DNA of 37,218 nucleotides from a virus, in IMG/VR virus record IMGVR_UViG_3300046522_000441, positions 1 to 37,218 of that record. One strand, given 5' to 3'. Every line of letters starts with the position of its first letter. The stretch's first letter is position 1. Positions 15,493 to 23,582 of the stretch are shown piece after piece. A program made the translations under genes and the position numbers. The notes under the pieces were generated by a model that was given only the letters and a program-made list of their open reading frames with translations, made no database searches and was not told the origin of the DNA.

Positions 15493-16221
15493 TCAGGTGG
15501 GGGGCGTGAGGTTTTTCAGCTCACGCTCCAAATTCTCGATGTCCCTTTTGACGCCGGCCTTGTCGTCAAGGATGAGCGCGCGCTTGAATGCGCCGACCGC
15601 TGCGCTGATGAGCGCAGGCTTGCCGCCGGCGGTGGCGCCCTCGGCGTCCGGGTCGAATGCGTCGGCCTCGGCCATCAACTTGCGGCCGATAGCCTTCATC
15701 AGCTTCGCGCGGACTTGATCGGGCATGTCATGTTCGTCGGTGAGAACCTGCGTGGCGATCAGCGTGCCATGATCAACGGCCTCGACCAGTTTGAGGCTCG
15801 TATCGGCAATTTCTTCGGCGATGAGGGTGGCGGGGGTGCGTTTGTAGCGCTCGGGCAGCGACAGGCCATGGGTGAGGACATGCGCGCCGATCTGCAGCGC
15901 CATGGTCCAATTCTGGACGTCGATGTTCCAAACTAGCATAGTCGCGACGACTTCATCCTGCGCCGCCTTGCCCTGTTCGCCGGCGACGAGGGCGCCGAGC
16001 ACCCAATCATCGTAACGCCCGATCATTTCGGCCTTGGCCTTGATTTTCAGCTCGACCGACTGCGTGTTCGAAAGGCGTTGCAGATCCTCGCCAAGCTGTT
16101 CGAGCATGGCGGCATATTCAGGATTCGAGACGGGCGGCGCGGCAGCGGCGGTGGCGATCACTGCGGCGCTGGCAAGGGCGCCAGCGGCGTGACGGGCGAG
16201 GTGGCGGGAAACGAGGCTCAT
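15493..16221 (-). CDS. M: Terminase endonuclease (small) subunit gpM
   Basis: 242 residues (P2 gpM: 247). In P2, gpM cuts cos. The recognisable core is IGRYDDWVLGALVAGEQG, TMLVWNIDVQNWTMALQIG and LTHGLSLPERYKRTPATLIAEE, which follow the family closely. AGGAG precedes the ATG. About 158 bases separate it from N and show only a weak GTCCC/GGGAC hairpin. Confidence 0.94.
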   Translation of the reverse strand: MSLVSRHLARHAAGALASAAVIATAAAAPPVSNPEYAAMLEQLGEDLQRLSNTQSVELKIKAKAEMIGRYDDWVLGALVAGEQGKAAQDEVVATMLVWNIDVQNWTMALQIGAHVLTHGLSLPERYKRTPATLIAEEIADTSLKLVEAVDHGTLIATQVLTDEHDMPDQVRAKLMKAIGRKLMAEADAFDPDAEGATAGGKPALISAAVGAFKRALILDDKAGVKRDIENLERELKNLTPPT

Positions 16222-16379
16222 GCGGGCTAGCTCCTGTGCTGTTTGGCGGTCCTATCCGGCGAACGGCCGACCGGAGCGTTGATGTCCCATCGGGACCGCC
16301 CCGGCCTTCTGTCTTGGGTCCGGCGGCACCAGCCCGGATGCCAGTTGCCACCATCAACCCCTCTCGGTGTATCCGGGCG

Positions 16380-17426
16380 TCAGGGCTTCTTGCCGATGAC
16401 GATATTCTCGACGAATGCGGTGGGATCGTAATCTTCGACGACGTAATCTTCGTTCGTCGATTCATAGTTGGCGATGCGGTCGGCCTCCGGCTCGTCCTTC
16501 AGGAACCGGCGGCGAGCGCCCTCCTGATAATAGATGGACAGGTTCGACAGCTTGGTGATGAGCAGCGCTCGCGCCGGGAAAAAGGGCACACGGACCGCAG
16601 GAAGCCCACCAAGCTGCTTTTCGGAGCGCAGGATGCGGTCCGCGGCTTCGACTTCAGTGGCCTTGTCGCCTGCAGAGTTGACGATGTTGAAATATTTCTC
16701 GTCGACCAGATCATGCCCGACGATCACCACAAGGTCGGTATCGCCGCGCATCCATTCCGGGATCATCTTCTTCGCGTCGAGCACGAGCGCGTCGAGGTTT
16801 TGATAGTCGACGTCGACGCCGACCGCTCCGGGCGAAACGTAGATTGCCTTGCCGGCGCCCGACAGGTCACCGTCGTCAAGAACATGCGCGGGGGCATTGG
16901 TGCGGATTTTGTGCAGCCAGCCCTCGTTGACGTCTTGGAGGTTGGGGTTCGCGGCGCGGTCGGTGGTGGGGGCGGCGGATACGCCGTGCCAGCCGATCAT
17001 GATCCGGTCGCGGCCCTGCTGCTTTGCGATCGCGTCGCGAACCATCGTCTGGAACTCGGGCTTGTGGCGCCAGCTATCGAGCTTCGAGTAGCGCAAGGCG
17101 TAGTCGAAGTTCGTCTGGCGGCAGGTGTAGCGTCCCTTGTCGCTGCTGTCGGTCGGATCGGTCGGGTTGCGACGCCCGGCGCCGCTGGTGTCCGTGCGAC
17201 CTGCGATCGTGCGCGTAACCCCAATGCCGACCTTGTCGCCCGACTGCTGAATTACGGGGACAATATTGATCTGCTGCAGGAATTCGCTTCCGGCCTTGAT
17301 GACCTCTTCGAGTTTCTGCTCGACCGCCGGGTTGACGGTGAACTGCGTGGTGGCGCTTTCGACGCCGTTGATCAGCGCAATCTGCGACACATAGGCGTTG
17401 AAGAGGGCGCGGGTGACATTTTGCAT
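16380..17426 (-). CDS. N: Major capsid protein gpN
   Basis: 348 residues (P2 gpN: 357). Conserved parts include TRALFNAYVSQIALINGV, the QINIVPVIQQSGDKVGIGV block, RQTNFDYALRYSKLDSW, the IMIGWHGVSAAPTTD block, and LIYQEGARRRFLKDEP-like residues near the end. AAGGAA precedes the ATG. It assembles on gpO scaffold into the procapsid. Confidence 0.96.
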   Translation of the reverse strand: MQNVTRALFNAYVSQIALINGVESATTQFTVNPAVEQKLEEVIKAGSEFLQQINIVPVIQQSGDKVGIGVTRTIAGRTDTSGAGRRNPTDPTDSSDKGRYTCRQTNFDYALRYSKLDSWRHKPEFQTMVRDAIAKQQGRDRIMIGWHGVSAAPTTDRAANPNLQDVNEGWLHKIRTNAPAHVLDDGDLSGAGKAIYVSPGAVGVDVDYQNLDALVLDAKKMIPEWMRGDTDLVVIVGHDLVDEKYFNIVNSAGDKATEVEAADRILRSEKQLGGLPAVRVPFFPARALLITKLSNLSIYYQEGARRRFLKDEPEADRIANYESTNEDYVVEDYDPTAFVENIVIGKKP

Positions 17427-17475
17427 GATCGTTTCCTTGGGCGTCGGGCGGTTGGTGCGGGGTTAGATTGTTGGG

Positions 17476-18357
17476 TCAGCAGTCGGTCTTGACGAACTGC
17501 GCTTCGGCGCCGGTCGCCAGCGGACGGCTGTGATGGCTGGTCGCGGGCGTGGCGCTGATCTGTTCCTTGAGGGTCGACACTTCGCCGCGGATTGCGGTCA
17601 GCGCCGTCCCTGTGTCGGTCGCCAGCTTGTTCACGGCGCCGGCCATCTGGCCCATCGCCGCTCCGAATGCGGCGGCGAATTCGACGCCGCCTTGCGCGCC
17701 GGGCTGGGGCAGGTCTTCGGGCTTTGGCTCGGGCTGAGGCGCGGGTGCGGGCGTGGCAGGGGTGAAACGGTCGAGTAACGACTTGATCGCGCCGAAAACG
17801 CCGGTGGGATCCGCAGTCTGCTGATCGTCGACCAGCTCGATCGTGGTTTCGGTTGCGACCGAGAAGAAGTTGCCCGGCTGCTGTTTGCGCGCTGCGAGCG
17901 GGCCTTTGTCGCCGAGCTTGGCGGAAAATTCGAGGATATCCGTGCCGAGCGAGGCGGGATTGTCGGTGGCGGCGATGCCCATCAGATAGGCCATGCCCGT
18001 CCCGGCAAAGGCCGGATTGACCTCGATCGACGTGTAGAGCTTCTGGCCCTTTTTGATCAGCTCGATCAGCGGGTCGAGGGCTTCGATCTCGGCGAACAGG
18101 GCGAGGCGTTTTTCGGTCTTGCCGCCGAGTTCGATGTCGACGATTTCGGTTTTGACCGACAGCACGTCGCCATAGCTGCCGAAGGGGGCGTTGGCCGACA
18201 GCGGGACGGCGCCGCGGATATGTTCGAGGTTGATTCGCGCGCCATAGGTGGCGCGATTGTAAGTCGCGGCCATTTCTTCGAGCCACTTGCGGTCGATCAC
18301 CCGACCGTCGACGGTGGCGCCTTCAACGGCGACGCGGAAAAATTTCGACTTGGTCAT
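17476..18357 (-). CDS. O: Capsid scaffolding protein and maturation protease gpO
   Basis: 293 residues (P2 gpO: 284). The start is the ATG at 18357 (GGAG upstream, and MTKSKFFRVAVEG matches the P2 start). The frame is open further up but that part is not conserved. The serine protease triad of P2 gpO (D19, H48, S107) is present as D17 (VDGRV), H46 (INLEHIRG) and S110 (LYTSIEV). The C-terminal half is a Pro/Ala-rich linker followed by the scaffold helix (GAVNKLATDTGTALTAIRGEV). Its leader from the palindrome centre is 86 bases, longer than for W, J and P. Confidence 0.95.
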   Translation of the reverse strand: MTKSKFFRVAVEGATVDGRVIDRKWLEEMAATYNRATYGARINLEHIRGAVPLSANAPFGSYGDVLSVKTEIVDIELGGKTEKRLALFAEIEALDPLIELIKKGQKLYTSIEVNPAFAGTGMAYLMGIAATDNPASLGTDILEFSAKLGDKGPLAARKQQPGNFFSVATETTIELVDDQQTADPTGVFGAIKSLLDRFTPATPAPAPQPEPKPEDLPQPGAQGGVEFAAAFGAAMGQMAGAVNKLATDTGTALTAIRGEVSTLKEQISATPATSHHSRPLATGAEAQFVKTDC

Positions 18358-18428
18358 GACAGGCTCCGGGCTGGCGTGGTTCGGTTCGTCCGTGTTCACC
18401 ACTGCCGCGCGCGGGGTCGCAACGACTT

Positions 18429-18457
18429 GCTCCTGTATGACGCGCTTATACAGGAGC
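18429..18457. promoter_or_regulatory. 29-bp palindrome, candidate Ogr-type late operator (copy 3, between O and P)
   Basis: Same element as copies 1 and 2 with one base changed in the spacer (GACGCGCTT). The arms extend here to 13 bases (18426-18438 and 18448-18460). It lies between the divergent O and P genes. The P start is 59 bases to the right of the centre and the O start 86 bases to the left. In P2 the O and P promoters are divergent and both depend on Ogr. Confidence 0.75.
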
Positions 18458-18501
18458 AAGTGGGAGGATGGTTCGCGGTACGCGCATAGTTTGCGCGGGC
18501 C

Positions 18502-20361
18502 ATGCCATCCCCGCCGCCCTTCATCCCGCCCGCGACGGCGACCGCGATCCGACCGCCGGAGGTCACCCCCGACGCGCCGGCGCCGCCGCGTCGTCGCGCA
18601 CGATCGCTCTATTGGCAGGGCTGGGGAATCTCGCAGATTGCAGAGGAGCTGGATCTTCCGATCAGCACGATCAGCAGTTGGAAGGGGCGCGACAAATGGG
18701 ATGAAGCGTCGAGCGTCCAAAAGATCGAGGATCACCTAGAATGTCGCCTCGCGATGCTGATCGCGAAGGACAAAAAGACCGGGCACGATTTCAAGGAAAT
18801 GGACGCCCTGTTCCGCGGACTTGAGAAAACCGCGCGCCGTCAGAAATTCCTCAACGGTGGGAACGAGGTCGACCTCAACCCGAATGTTGCCAATCGCAAT
18901 GCGCCCGAGGTGAAGGATAAGAAGAAAAAGGGCAAAAACCTGATTGACCGCGAGGGGCTTGAGCAGCTCGAAGCGGCATTCCACCGCGATAATTTCTTCT
19001 ATCAGGAGACGTGGTGGGCGAACGTCAGCCGGCGGACGCGCTTCATCCTCAAAAGCCGCCAGATCGGCGCGACGTGGTATTTCGCGCGCGAGGCGCTGCT
19101 ATGGGGCCTCAAGACTGGCCACAACCAGATATTCCTTTCGGCGAGCCGCAATCAGGCGAACGTCTTTCGTGAATATATCGTCGCCTTCGTCGAAGCCGAG
19201 CTGGGCATCACGCTTCGCGGCAACCCGCTGGTCATCCAGCGTGGCGTAGATGACAAGGGCGAGCAGCTCGCGCCTTTCACCATGTATTTTCTCGGGACCA
19301 ATTCCCGAACCGCACAAAGCTACAGCGGCGATGTCTATATCGACGAAGCCTTCTGGATCTATGGTTTCGAAAAGCTCGAAACCGTCGCCAGCGGGATGGC
19401 GACGCACAAGCGGTTTCGAAAAACCTATTTCTCGACGCCATCGGTTATTGCGCACGAGGCCTATGCCAAATGGTCGGGCGAAAAATACAATCATCGCCGG
19501 GCCAAAGCCGACCGCGCGAAGTTCGATATCAGCCACGCGGCGCTGAAAGACGGCGTTGAGGGTGCGGATCGCATCTGGCGCCAAATCATCACGATCGACG
19601 ACGCGATCGCCGGCGGTCTTGCGGACCTGGTCGACCGCGACGAGCTGATGTTCGAATATTCGCTCGACGAATTCGACCTCCTCTTCCTGTGCCACTTCCT
19701 CGACGACAGCCAGTCGGTGTTTCCGCACCAAATGATGATGCGCTGCGGCGTCGATGTCTTTCGCGAGTGGAAGGATTTCAACGAATATTCCCGTCGTCCC
19801 TTCGGAGAAGGCGAAGTCTGGATCGGCTACGATCCGAACGGAGAAAGCGGGCAGGGCGATGAAGCGGGACTGATCGTCGCGGCGCCACCGGCGAAGGCGG
19901 GCGGCAAGTTCCGTCTGCTCGAAAAGAAGCGGTTCCGCGGCAAGGATTATCAAGAGCAAGCGGCCGAGATCAAAGCCATGTGCGGGCGCTATAACGTCAC
20001 TCATATCGCGATCGACACAACCGGGATCGGCAGCGCGGTCTATAGCCTTGTGAGCGCGTGGTTCCCCGCGGTGCGCGCGATACGCTACTCGCCCGAGGTC
20101 AAGGCCATGATGGTCTACAAGGCCAAAAAGGTGATCGCCGATGGTCGCCTGCAGTTCGCGTCGCATTGGCAGGACGTGATCAACAGCTTCATGTCGATCC
20201 GCCCGCACGTCACGCGCAGCAACAAATCCGTCACCTTCGTCGCCAGCCGATCCGGTTCCACCGGACACGCCGATCTCGCGTGGGCGGCGATGCATGTTCT
20301 TTTCAATGAAGCGCTCGATCCGAATGCGGTCGCGGCGCAAAGCGTAGTGGAGTTGTGTTGA
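18502..20361 (+). CDS. P: Terminase ATPase (large) subunit gpP
   Basis: 619 residues (P2 gpP: 590). The N-terminus (about 35-75) is a helix-turn-helix (YWQGWGISQIAEELDLPIST) as in P2-type terminases. The ATPase has the variant Walker A LKSRQIGATWYFAREALLWG and Walker B VYIDEAFW. The C-terminal nuclease-like part includes the IAIDTTGIG block. An in-frame TAG at 18487 fixes the start at 18502. No ribosome site is visible before it, which fits a leaderless message from palindrome copy 3. Confidence 0.96.
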   Translation: MPSPPPFIPPATATAIRPPEVTPDAPAPPRRRARSLYWQGWGISQIAEELDLPISTISSWKGRDKWDEASSVQKIEDHLECRLAMLIAKDKKTGHDFKEMDALFRGLEKTARRQKFLNGGNEVDLNPNVANRNAPEVKDKKKKGKNLIDREGLEQLEAAFHRDNFFYQETWWANVSRRTRFILKSRQIGATWYFAREALLWGLKTGHNQIFLSASRNQANVFREYIVAFVEAELGITLRGNPLVIQRGVDDKGEQLAPFTMYFLGTNSRTAQSYSGDVYIDEAFWIYGFEKLETVASGMATHKRFRKTYFSTPSVIAHEAYAKWSGEKYNHRRAKADRAKFDISHAALKDGVEGADRIWRQIITIDDAIAGGLADLVDRDELMFEYSLDEFDLLFLCHFLDDSQSVFPHQMMMRCGVDVFREWKDFNEYSRRPFGEGEVWIGYDPNGESGQGDEAGLIVAAPPAKAGGKFRLLEKKRFRGKDYQEQAAEIKAMCGRYNVTHIAIDTTGIGSAVYSLVSAWFPAVRAIRYSPEVKAMMVYKAKKVIADGRLQFASHWQDVINSFMSIRPHVTRSNKSVTFVASRSGSTGHADLAWAAMHVLFNEALDPNAVAAQSVVELC

Positions 20362-21365
20362 TGACCGAAGCGATGACCGCCGACCCGGCAATGAAAGTCG
20401 AGGCGTTTACGTTCGGCGATCCCGAGAGCGTGCTCGACCGAGGCGAGTTCCTTCTGATGCTCGAAGCGGCCGACGCCGGGCGCTACTATGTCCCGCCGAT
20501 CTCTATGATTGGGCTGGTCAAAGCGTACCGCATGTCGGCGCACCACGGGAGCGCAATCGCGCTCAAGCGCAACCTGTTGAGCATGTCGCTGCGCCCGTCC
20601 AAACTGCTGCCCCATGCCGAGTTCGAAAAGCTGGCGACCAATTTTCTGGCGACGGGCAACTGCTACCTCGAACAGATCAACAACATCGCCGGGCGGCCGA
20701 TGGCATATAAGAACAGCCCTGCGATCCACACGCGCGTTGGTAAAGAGCCGGGGCAGTTTTGGTTCAACCCGCCGGGCAAGCCCGACCATGAATTCAGACG
20801 CGGGTCGGTCTGCCATGTGCTCGAACCGGATCTCGCGCAGGAAATCTATGGCGTGCCCGAATGGTATGCCGCGCTGCAAAGCGGCCTGCTCAATGAGGCC
20901 GCTACGCTGTTCCGCCGCCGCTATTACAAGAATGGCAGTCACGCCGGCTACATCTTCTATGTCAACGAAGAGGGGCTGAGCGAACCCGACAGCAACGCGA
21001 TCCGCGAGGCGATGCGCCAGTCGAAGGGACCGGGCAATTTCCGCAACCTCTATCTCCACATCCCGAAGGGGAAGGAGAAGGGCGTCCAGATCATCCCCAT
21101 CAGCGAAGTTGCCGCGAAGGATGAGTTCATCGGGATCAAAAATGCGACGCGCGACGATATCCTTGCCGCGCACCGGACGCCGCCCCAGCTCATCGGCGTG
21201 GTGCCGAGCAACGCCGCCGGCTTCGGAAGCATCACCGATGCACAGCGCGTATTCTTCGGCAACGAGATCGTGCCGCTGCAGCGCCGCTTCATGCAAATCA
21301 ACGAGCATGTCGGCTTCGAGCTGCTCGCGTTCGATGACTATGCGCCGAGCGCCGCCGCTGCGTGA
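20361..21365 (+). CDS. Q: Portal protein gpQ
   Basis: 334 residues (P2 gpQ: 344), the portal through which DNA is packaged. Family blocks include the PPISMIGLVKAYRMSAHHGSA segment, LSMSLRPSKLL, SVCHVLEPDLAQEIYGVPEW, and the RDDILAAHRTPPQLIGVVPSN block. The ATG overlaps the P stop (TGATG). Confidence 0.96.
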   Translation: MTEAMTADPAMKVEAFTFGDPESVLDRGEFLLMLEAADAGRYYVPPISMIGLVKAYRMSAHHGSAIALKRNLLSMSLRPSKLLPHAEFEKLATNFLATGNCYLEQINNIAGRPMAYKNSPAIHTRVGKEPGQFWFNPPGKPDHEFRRGSVCHVLEPDLAQEIYGVPEWYAALQSGLLNEAATLFRRRYYKNGSHAGYIFYVNEEGLSEPDSNAIREAMRQSKGPGNFRNLYLHIPKGKEKGVQIIPISEVAAKDEFIGIKNATRDDILAAHRTPPQLIGVVPSNAAGFGSITDAQRVFFGNEIVPLQRRFMQINEHVGFELLAFDDYAPSAAAA

Positions 21366-21371
21366 CGAAAT

Positions 21372-21444
21372 TCCCGTTGCTGGAGGTTTTTCCCCGTGCG
21401 GGGAAAAACTGCCGGCGACGGGGGACGAGCTGGGAGGCAGCTCG
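21372..21444. other. Structured region after Q, candidate cos
   Basis: An imperfect inverted repeat has 24-base arms (21372-21395 and 21400-21423) around a GTGC loop. The inner 10 pairs (21386-21395 with 21400-21409) are perfect: GTTTTTCCCC and GGGGAAAAAC. A second perfect 7-base hairpin follows at 21426-21444. In P2, cos lies directly beyond Q, and the cohesive ends of P2 and 186 contain GGCGAGGCGGGGAAAG and GGCGTGGCGGGGAAAG. Here CGTGCGGGGAAA reads very like the 186 version with one base missing. There is no T-run after the stem, so it is not a standard terminator. The cos call is inference from position and this resemblance. Confidence 0.5.
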
Positions 21445-21540
21445 AACCGGCGGATCCTACCCCGCCATGGCCTCAACTGGATCCGAATCAAGGTCCACCC
21501 CGCCGTTGCCGGCGAGGGAACATATAGAGAACAGATAGCC

Positions 21541-22365
21541 ATGGAGTCTACACAGCAGCTTTCCCCTGATTTCCCGATGACGCCGGTCGCGAAGGTCAAA
21601 CCCGTCGCGCCATATATTGGCGGAAAGAAGAACCTTTCATCCCGCCTGGTCGAACGTATCGACGCCGTCCCGCACGTCACTTACGCCGAGGTCTTCGTTG
21701 GCATGGGCGGCGTTTTCCTGCGGCGCGTGCAGCGGCCAAAGGCCGAGGTCATCAACGATTGGTCCGAGGATCTGTCCACCTTCTATCGGATCCTGCAGCA
21801 CCACTATGTCGCGTTCCTCGACATGCTGCGGTTTCAGATCACGACGCGCGCCGAGTTCGAGCGGTTGACGCGGGTCGACCCTACAACGCTCACCGACCTG
21901 CAGCGGGCGGCGCGCTTCCTCTACCTGCAGCGCCTAGCCTTCGGCGGGAAGGTTGCGGGCCGCAACTTCGGCGTCGACATGGGCCGGTCGGCCCGGTTCG
22001 ACGTGACCAAGCTCGGGCCGATGCTCGAAGATCTGCACGAGCGGCTTGCCGGCGTGACGATCGAGCGCTTGCCATGGCAACGGTTCGTCGAGCGCTACGA
22101 TCGCGCCGGAACGCTCTTCTATCTCGATCCGCCCTATTTCGGGTGCGAACGCGACTATGGCGACGGCATGTTCGAGCGCAGTGAGTTCGAGGCGATGGCC
22201 GTGTTGCTCCGCAAGATCAAAGGCCGCTTCATCCTGTCCATCAACGACAAGCCCGAGGTGCGCGAGATCTTCGACGGCTTCGCGTTCGAGGAGGTGAGCT
22301 GCCGCTATACGGTCGGCGGCACCGCAAAGGCCGGCCCGTTCGGCGAGCTGATCATCTCGAATTGA
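21541..22365 (+). CDS. DNA N6-adenine methyltransferase (D12/Dam class)
   Basis: 274 residues. Dam-type order of motifs: an N-terminal VAPYIGGKKNLSSRLVERI block, motif I EVFVGMGGVFLRR, a target-recognition region in the middle with FGGKVAGRNFGVD, and catalytic motif IV DPPYFGCERDYGD. It transfers a methyl group from S-adenosylmethionine to adenine in a sequence I cannot predict. The likely use is protection from restriction or control of replication. It is encoded downstream of Q on the same strand, across the cos candidate, so in the linear virion it would be at the other end of the genome. Confidence 0.9.
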   Translation: MESTQQLSPDFPMTPVAKVKPVAPYIGGKKNLSSRLVERIDAVPHVTYAEVFVGMGGVFLRRVQRPKAEVINDWSEDLSTFYRILQHHYVAFLDMLRFQITTRAEFERLTRVDPTTLTDLQRAARFLYLQRLAFGGKVAGRNFGVDMGRSARFDVTKLGPMLEDLHERLAGVTIERLPWQRFVERYDRAGTLFYLDPPYFGCERDYGDGMFERSEFEAMAVLLRKIKGRFILSINDKPEVREIFDGFAFEEVSCRYTVGGTAKAGPFGELIISN

Positions 22366-22396
22366 CCATATCGGTGAGGCCACCGAAATGATCACC

Positions 22397-22424
22397 GCGG
22401 GCGCTGACCATCGTCAGCGCCCGC
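22397..22424. terminator. Hairpin between convergent genes, candidate terminator
   Basis: An 11-base perfect stem (GCGGGCGCTGA with TCAGCGCCCGC) around a CCATCG loop lies between the methyltransferase stop and the convergent gene at 22428. It lacks a clear T-tract on either side, so termination efficiency is uncertain, but the position suits a two-way terminator. Confidence 0.55.
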
Positions 22425-22427
22425 CCC

Positions 22428-23177
22428 TCAGTCGCTGTGTCGCGGCAGGCGTGCCGGGGGCGAATACGCATAGAAGGCATCGTAATCATCCGGTTTTAGG
22501 CGATGAAAACGAACAAGTGTCGAGAGAACGTGCTCAGGCCTGCCAGCCGACACTTCGTAGCCCCGCCGAAGATGCGACGCGTCGGAAGACAGATTGAGAT
22601 CGGCAACGTGCTGATCGAGACTCTGACGGTGGGGCCACTTCGGCAGCACATGCCCCGTTACCAATTGGAACCGCAATAAGTCGTTGCGTAGCGCTCGTCG
22701 ATCGGTGTCCCGCTCGATCCGTCTGACAAACCCGTTCAATCCATCTAACTGATGAGCAGACCAAAACGCCTCCGCTTCGGGGAACATCGCAATTTCAGTC
22801 GGTATGATCTCCATGTGAGCGGCGTCGTTGTTTATCGCCATCGCGACCAAGCTCGGCGGCCCGCCTCGTGGCTGGATCCAAGGGGCGCCGTCTAACAGAG
22901 TGTGCTTGGCGTGAAGGATTTCGTGCGCAAGCATATGAGCTGGGATCGGGTCGTCGCTCGCCAGCACCAAAATTGCACGCGCGCTCTTACCGTCCGTGTC
23001 GATCTCCATCGCTGCAGGCGCCATATTCACGGCCCGGTGAACGTTCAGCGGCATAGGCTTGACGCCGATTCCACTGCCGCAACGGTCCTCGATCTGCTTC
23101 ACAATGTGCTGCATTTCGGACGGGAGAATATTCAGTAACGAAGCTTCCATGCGTAGGTCTTTATCGCTTGCGATCAC
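22428..23177 (-). CDS. HExxH-motif protein, possible metallopeptidase
   Basis: 249 residues from the GTG at 23177 (an ATG at 23150 is the alternative). The clear feature is a zincin-type motif, HMLAHEILHAKH (H85-E86-x-x-H89), followed about 30 residues later by INNDAAHMEIIPTE, which could provide the third metal ligand. The C-terminal 120 residues are helical and basic/aromatic without recognised similarity. I do not recognise the family; ImmA-like or other gluzincin relatives are possibilities. It overlaps the end of the upstream gene 23161-23556 and is probably co-transcribed with it, hence placed under the LexA box at 23568. Peptidase activity is inferred from the motif only. Confidence 0.7.
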   Translation of the reverse strand: MIASDKDLRMEASLLNILPSEMQHIVKQIEDRCGSGIGVKPMPLNVHRAVNMAPAAMEIDTDGKSARAILVLASDDPIPAHMLAHEILHAKHTLLDGAPWIQPRGGPPSLVAMAINNDAAHMEIIPTEIAMFPEAEAFWSAHQLDGLNGFVRRIERDTDRRALRNDLLRFQLVTGHVLPKWPHRQSLDQHVADLNLSSDASHLRRGYEVSAGRPEHVLSTLVRFHRLKPDDYDAFYAYSPPARLPRHSD

Positions 23178-23556
23178 GTTCGGCCAGCGGTCGCATCAGT
23201 GCTTCGCTGCTCGGTCCGAGATGGTCGTTGCGCCTTCGCTTCTTCTGCGCCCACAGGCCGTGAAAGAATGCCTCGGTTTCCTGTTGCCATGTTCGCCCCG
23301 TGCCGGTCGACGACGGCAATGGGGGAGGGGGTGGGGGGCTCGCCGGCAAGAGCAAAACATCATCGGCGGTACGACAGATCCGGCAGGGATAGCGCAAGCG
23401 CGCCGACTGCAGGTCGAACGACCAGCCCCGGTCCAGAAAGTGATGCAAGGCCTCGATCGCGCTAACCGCGGATCCGCGCACGCAGGTGAAGCACCAGCGC
23501 CGCATCCATAGGCCGCGCCATGCCAGCTCCTCTATCGTTTCGAATCGCCGCGTCAC
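23161..23556 (-). CDS. Unknown protein with a Cys pair and proline-rich linker
   Basis: 131 residues from a GTG at 23556; the exact start is uncertain because no ribosome site fits it well. The middle contains RYPCRICRTADDV, a CxxC knuckle, then a poly-proline stretch (SPPPPPPLP) and a basic helical tail. No family recognised. Overlapping it in another frame, an ATG at 23522 with a near-perfect AGAGGAG site would make a 19-residue peptide ending at 23462, perhaps a coupling leader. A LexA-type box ends 12 bases upstream of the GTG. Confidence 0.5.
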   Translation of the reverse strand: MTRRFETIEELAWRGLWMRRWCFTCVRGSAVSAIEALHHFLDRGWSFDLQSARLRYPCRICRTADDVLLLPASPPPPPPLPSSTGTGRTWQQETEAFFHGLWAQKKRRRNDHLGPSSEALMRPLAERDRKR

Positions 23557-23567
23557 GGTCCAGCTTG

Positions 23568-23582
23568 GAACATATCATGAAC
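23568..23582 (-). promoter_or_regulatory. LexA box of the alphaproteobacterial type
   Basis: On the minus strand the bases read GTTC-ATGATAT-GTTC, an exact GTTC-N7-GTTC. It lies just upstream of the 23161-23556 and 22428-23177 gene pair, which suggests SOS control of these accessory genes. Confidence 0.65.

Noticed and set aside
21386-21409. Perfect hairpin after Q as an intrinsic terminator
   Set aside because: A-run follows the stem on both strands instead of a T-run; cos-like structure explains position and sequence better.
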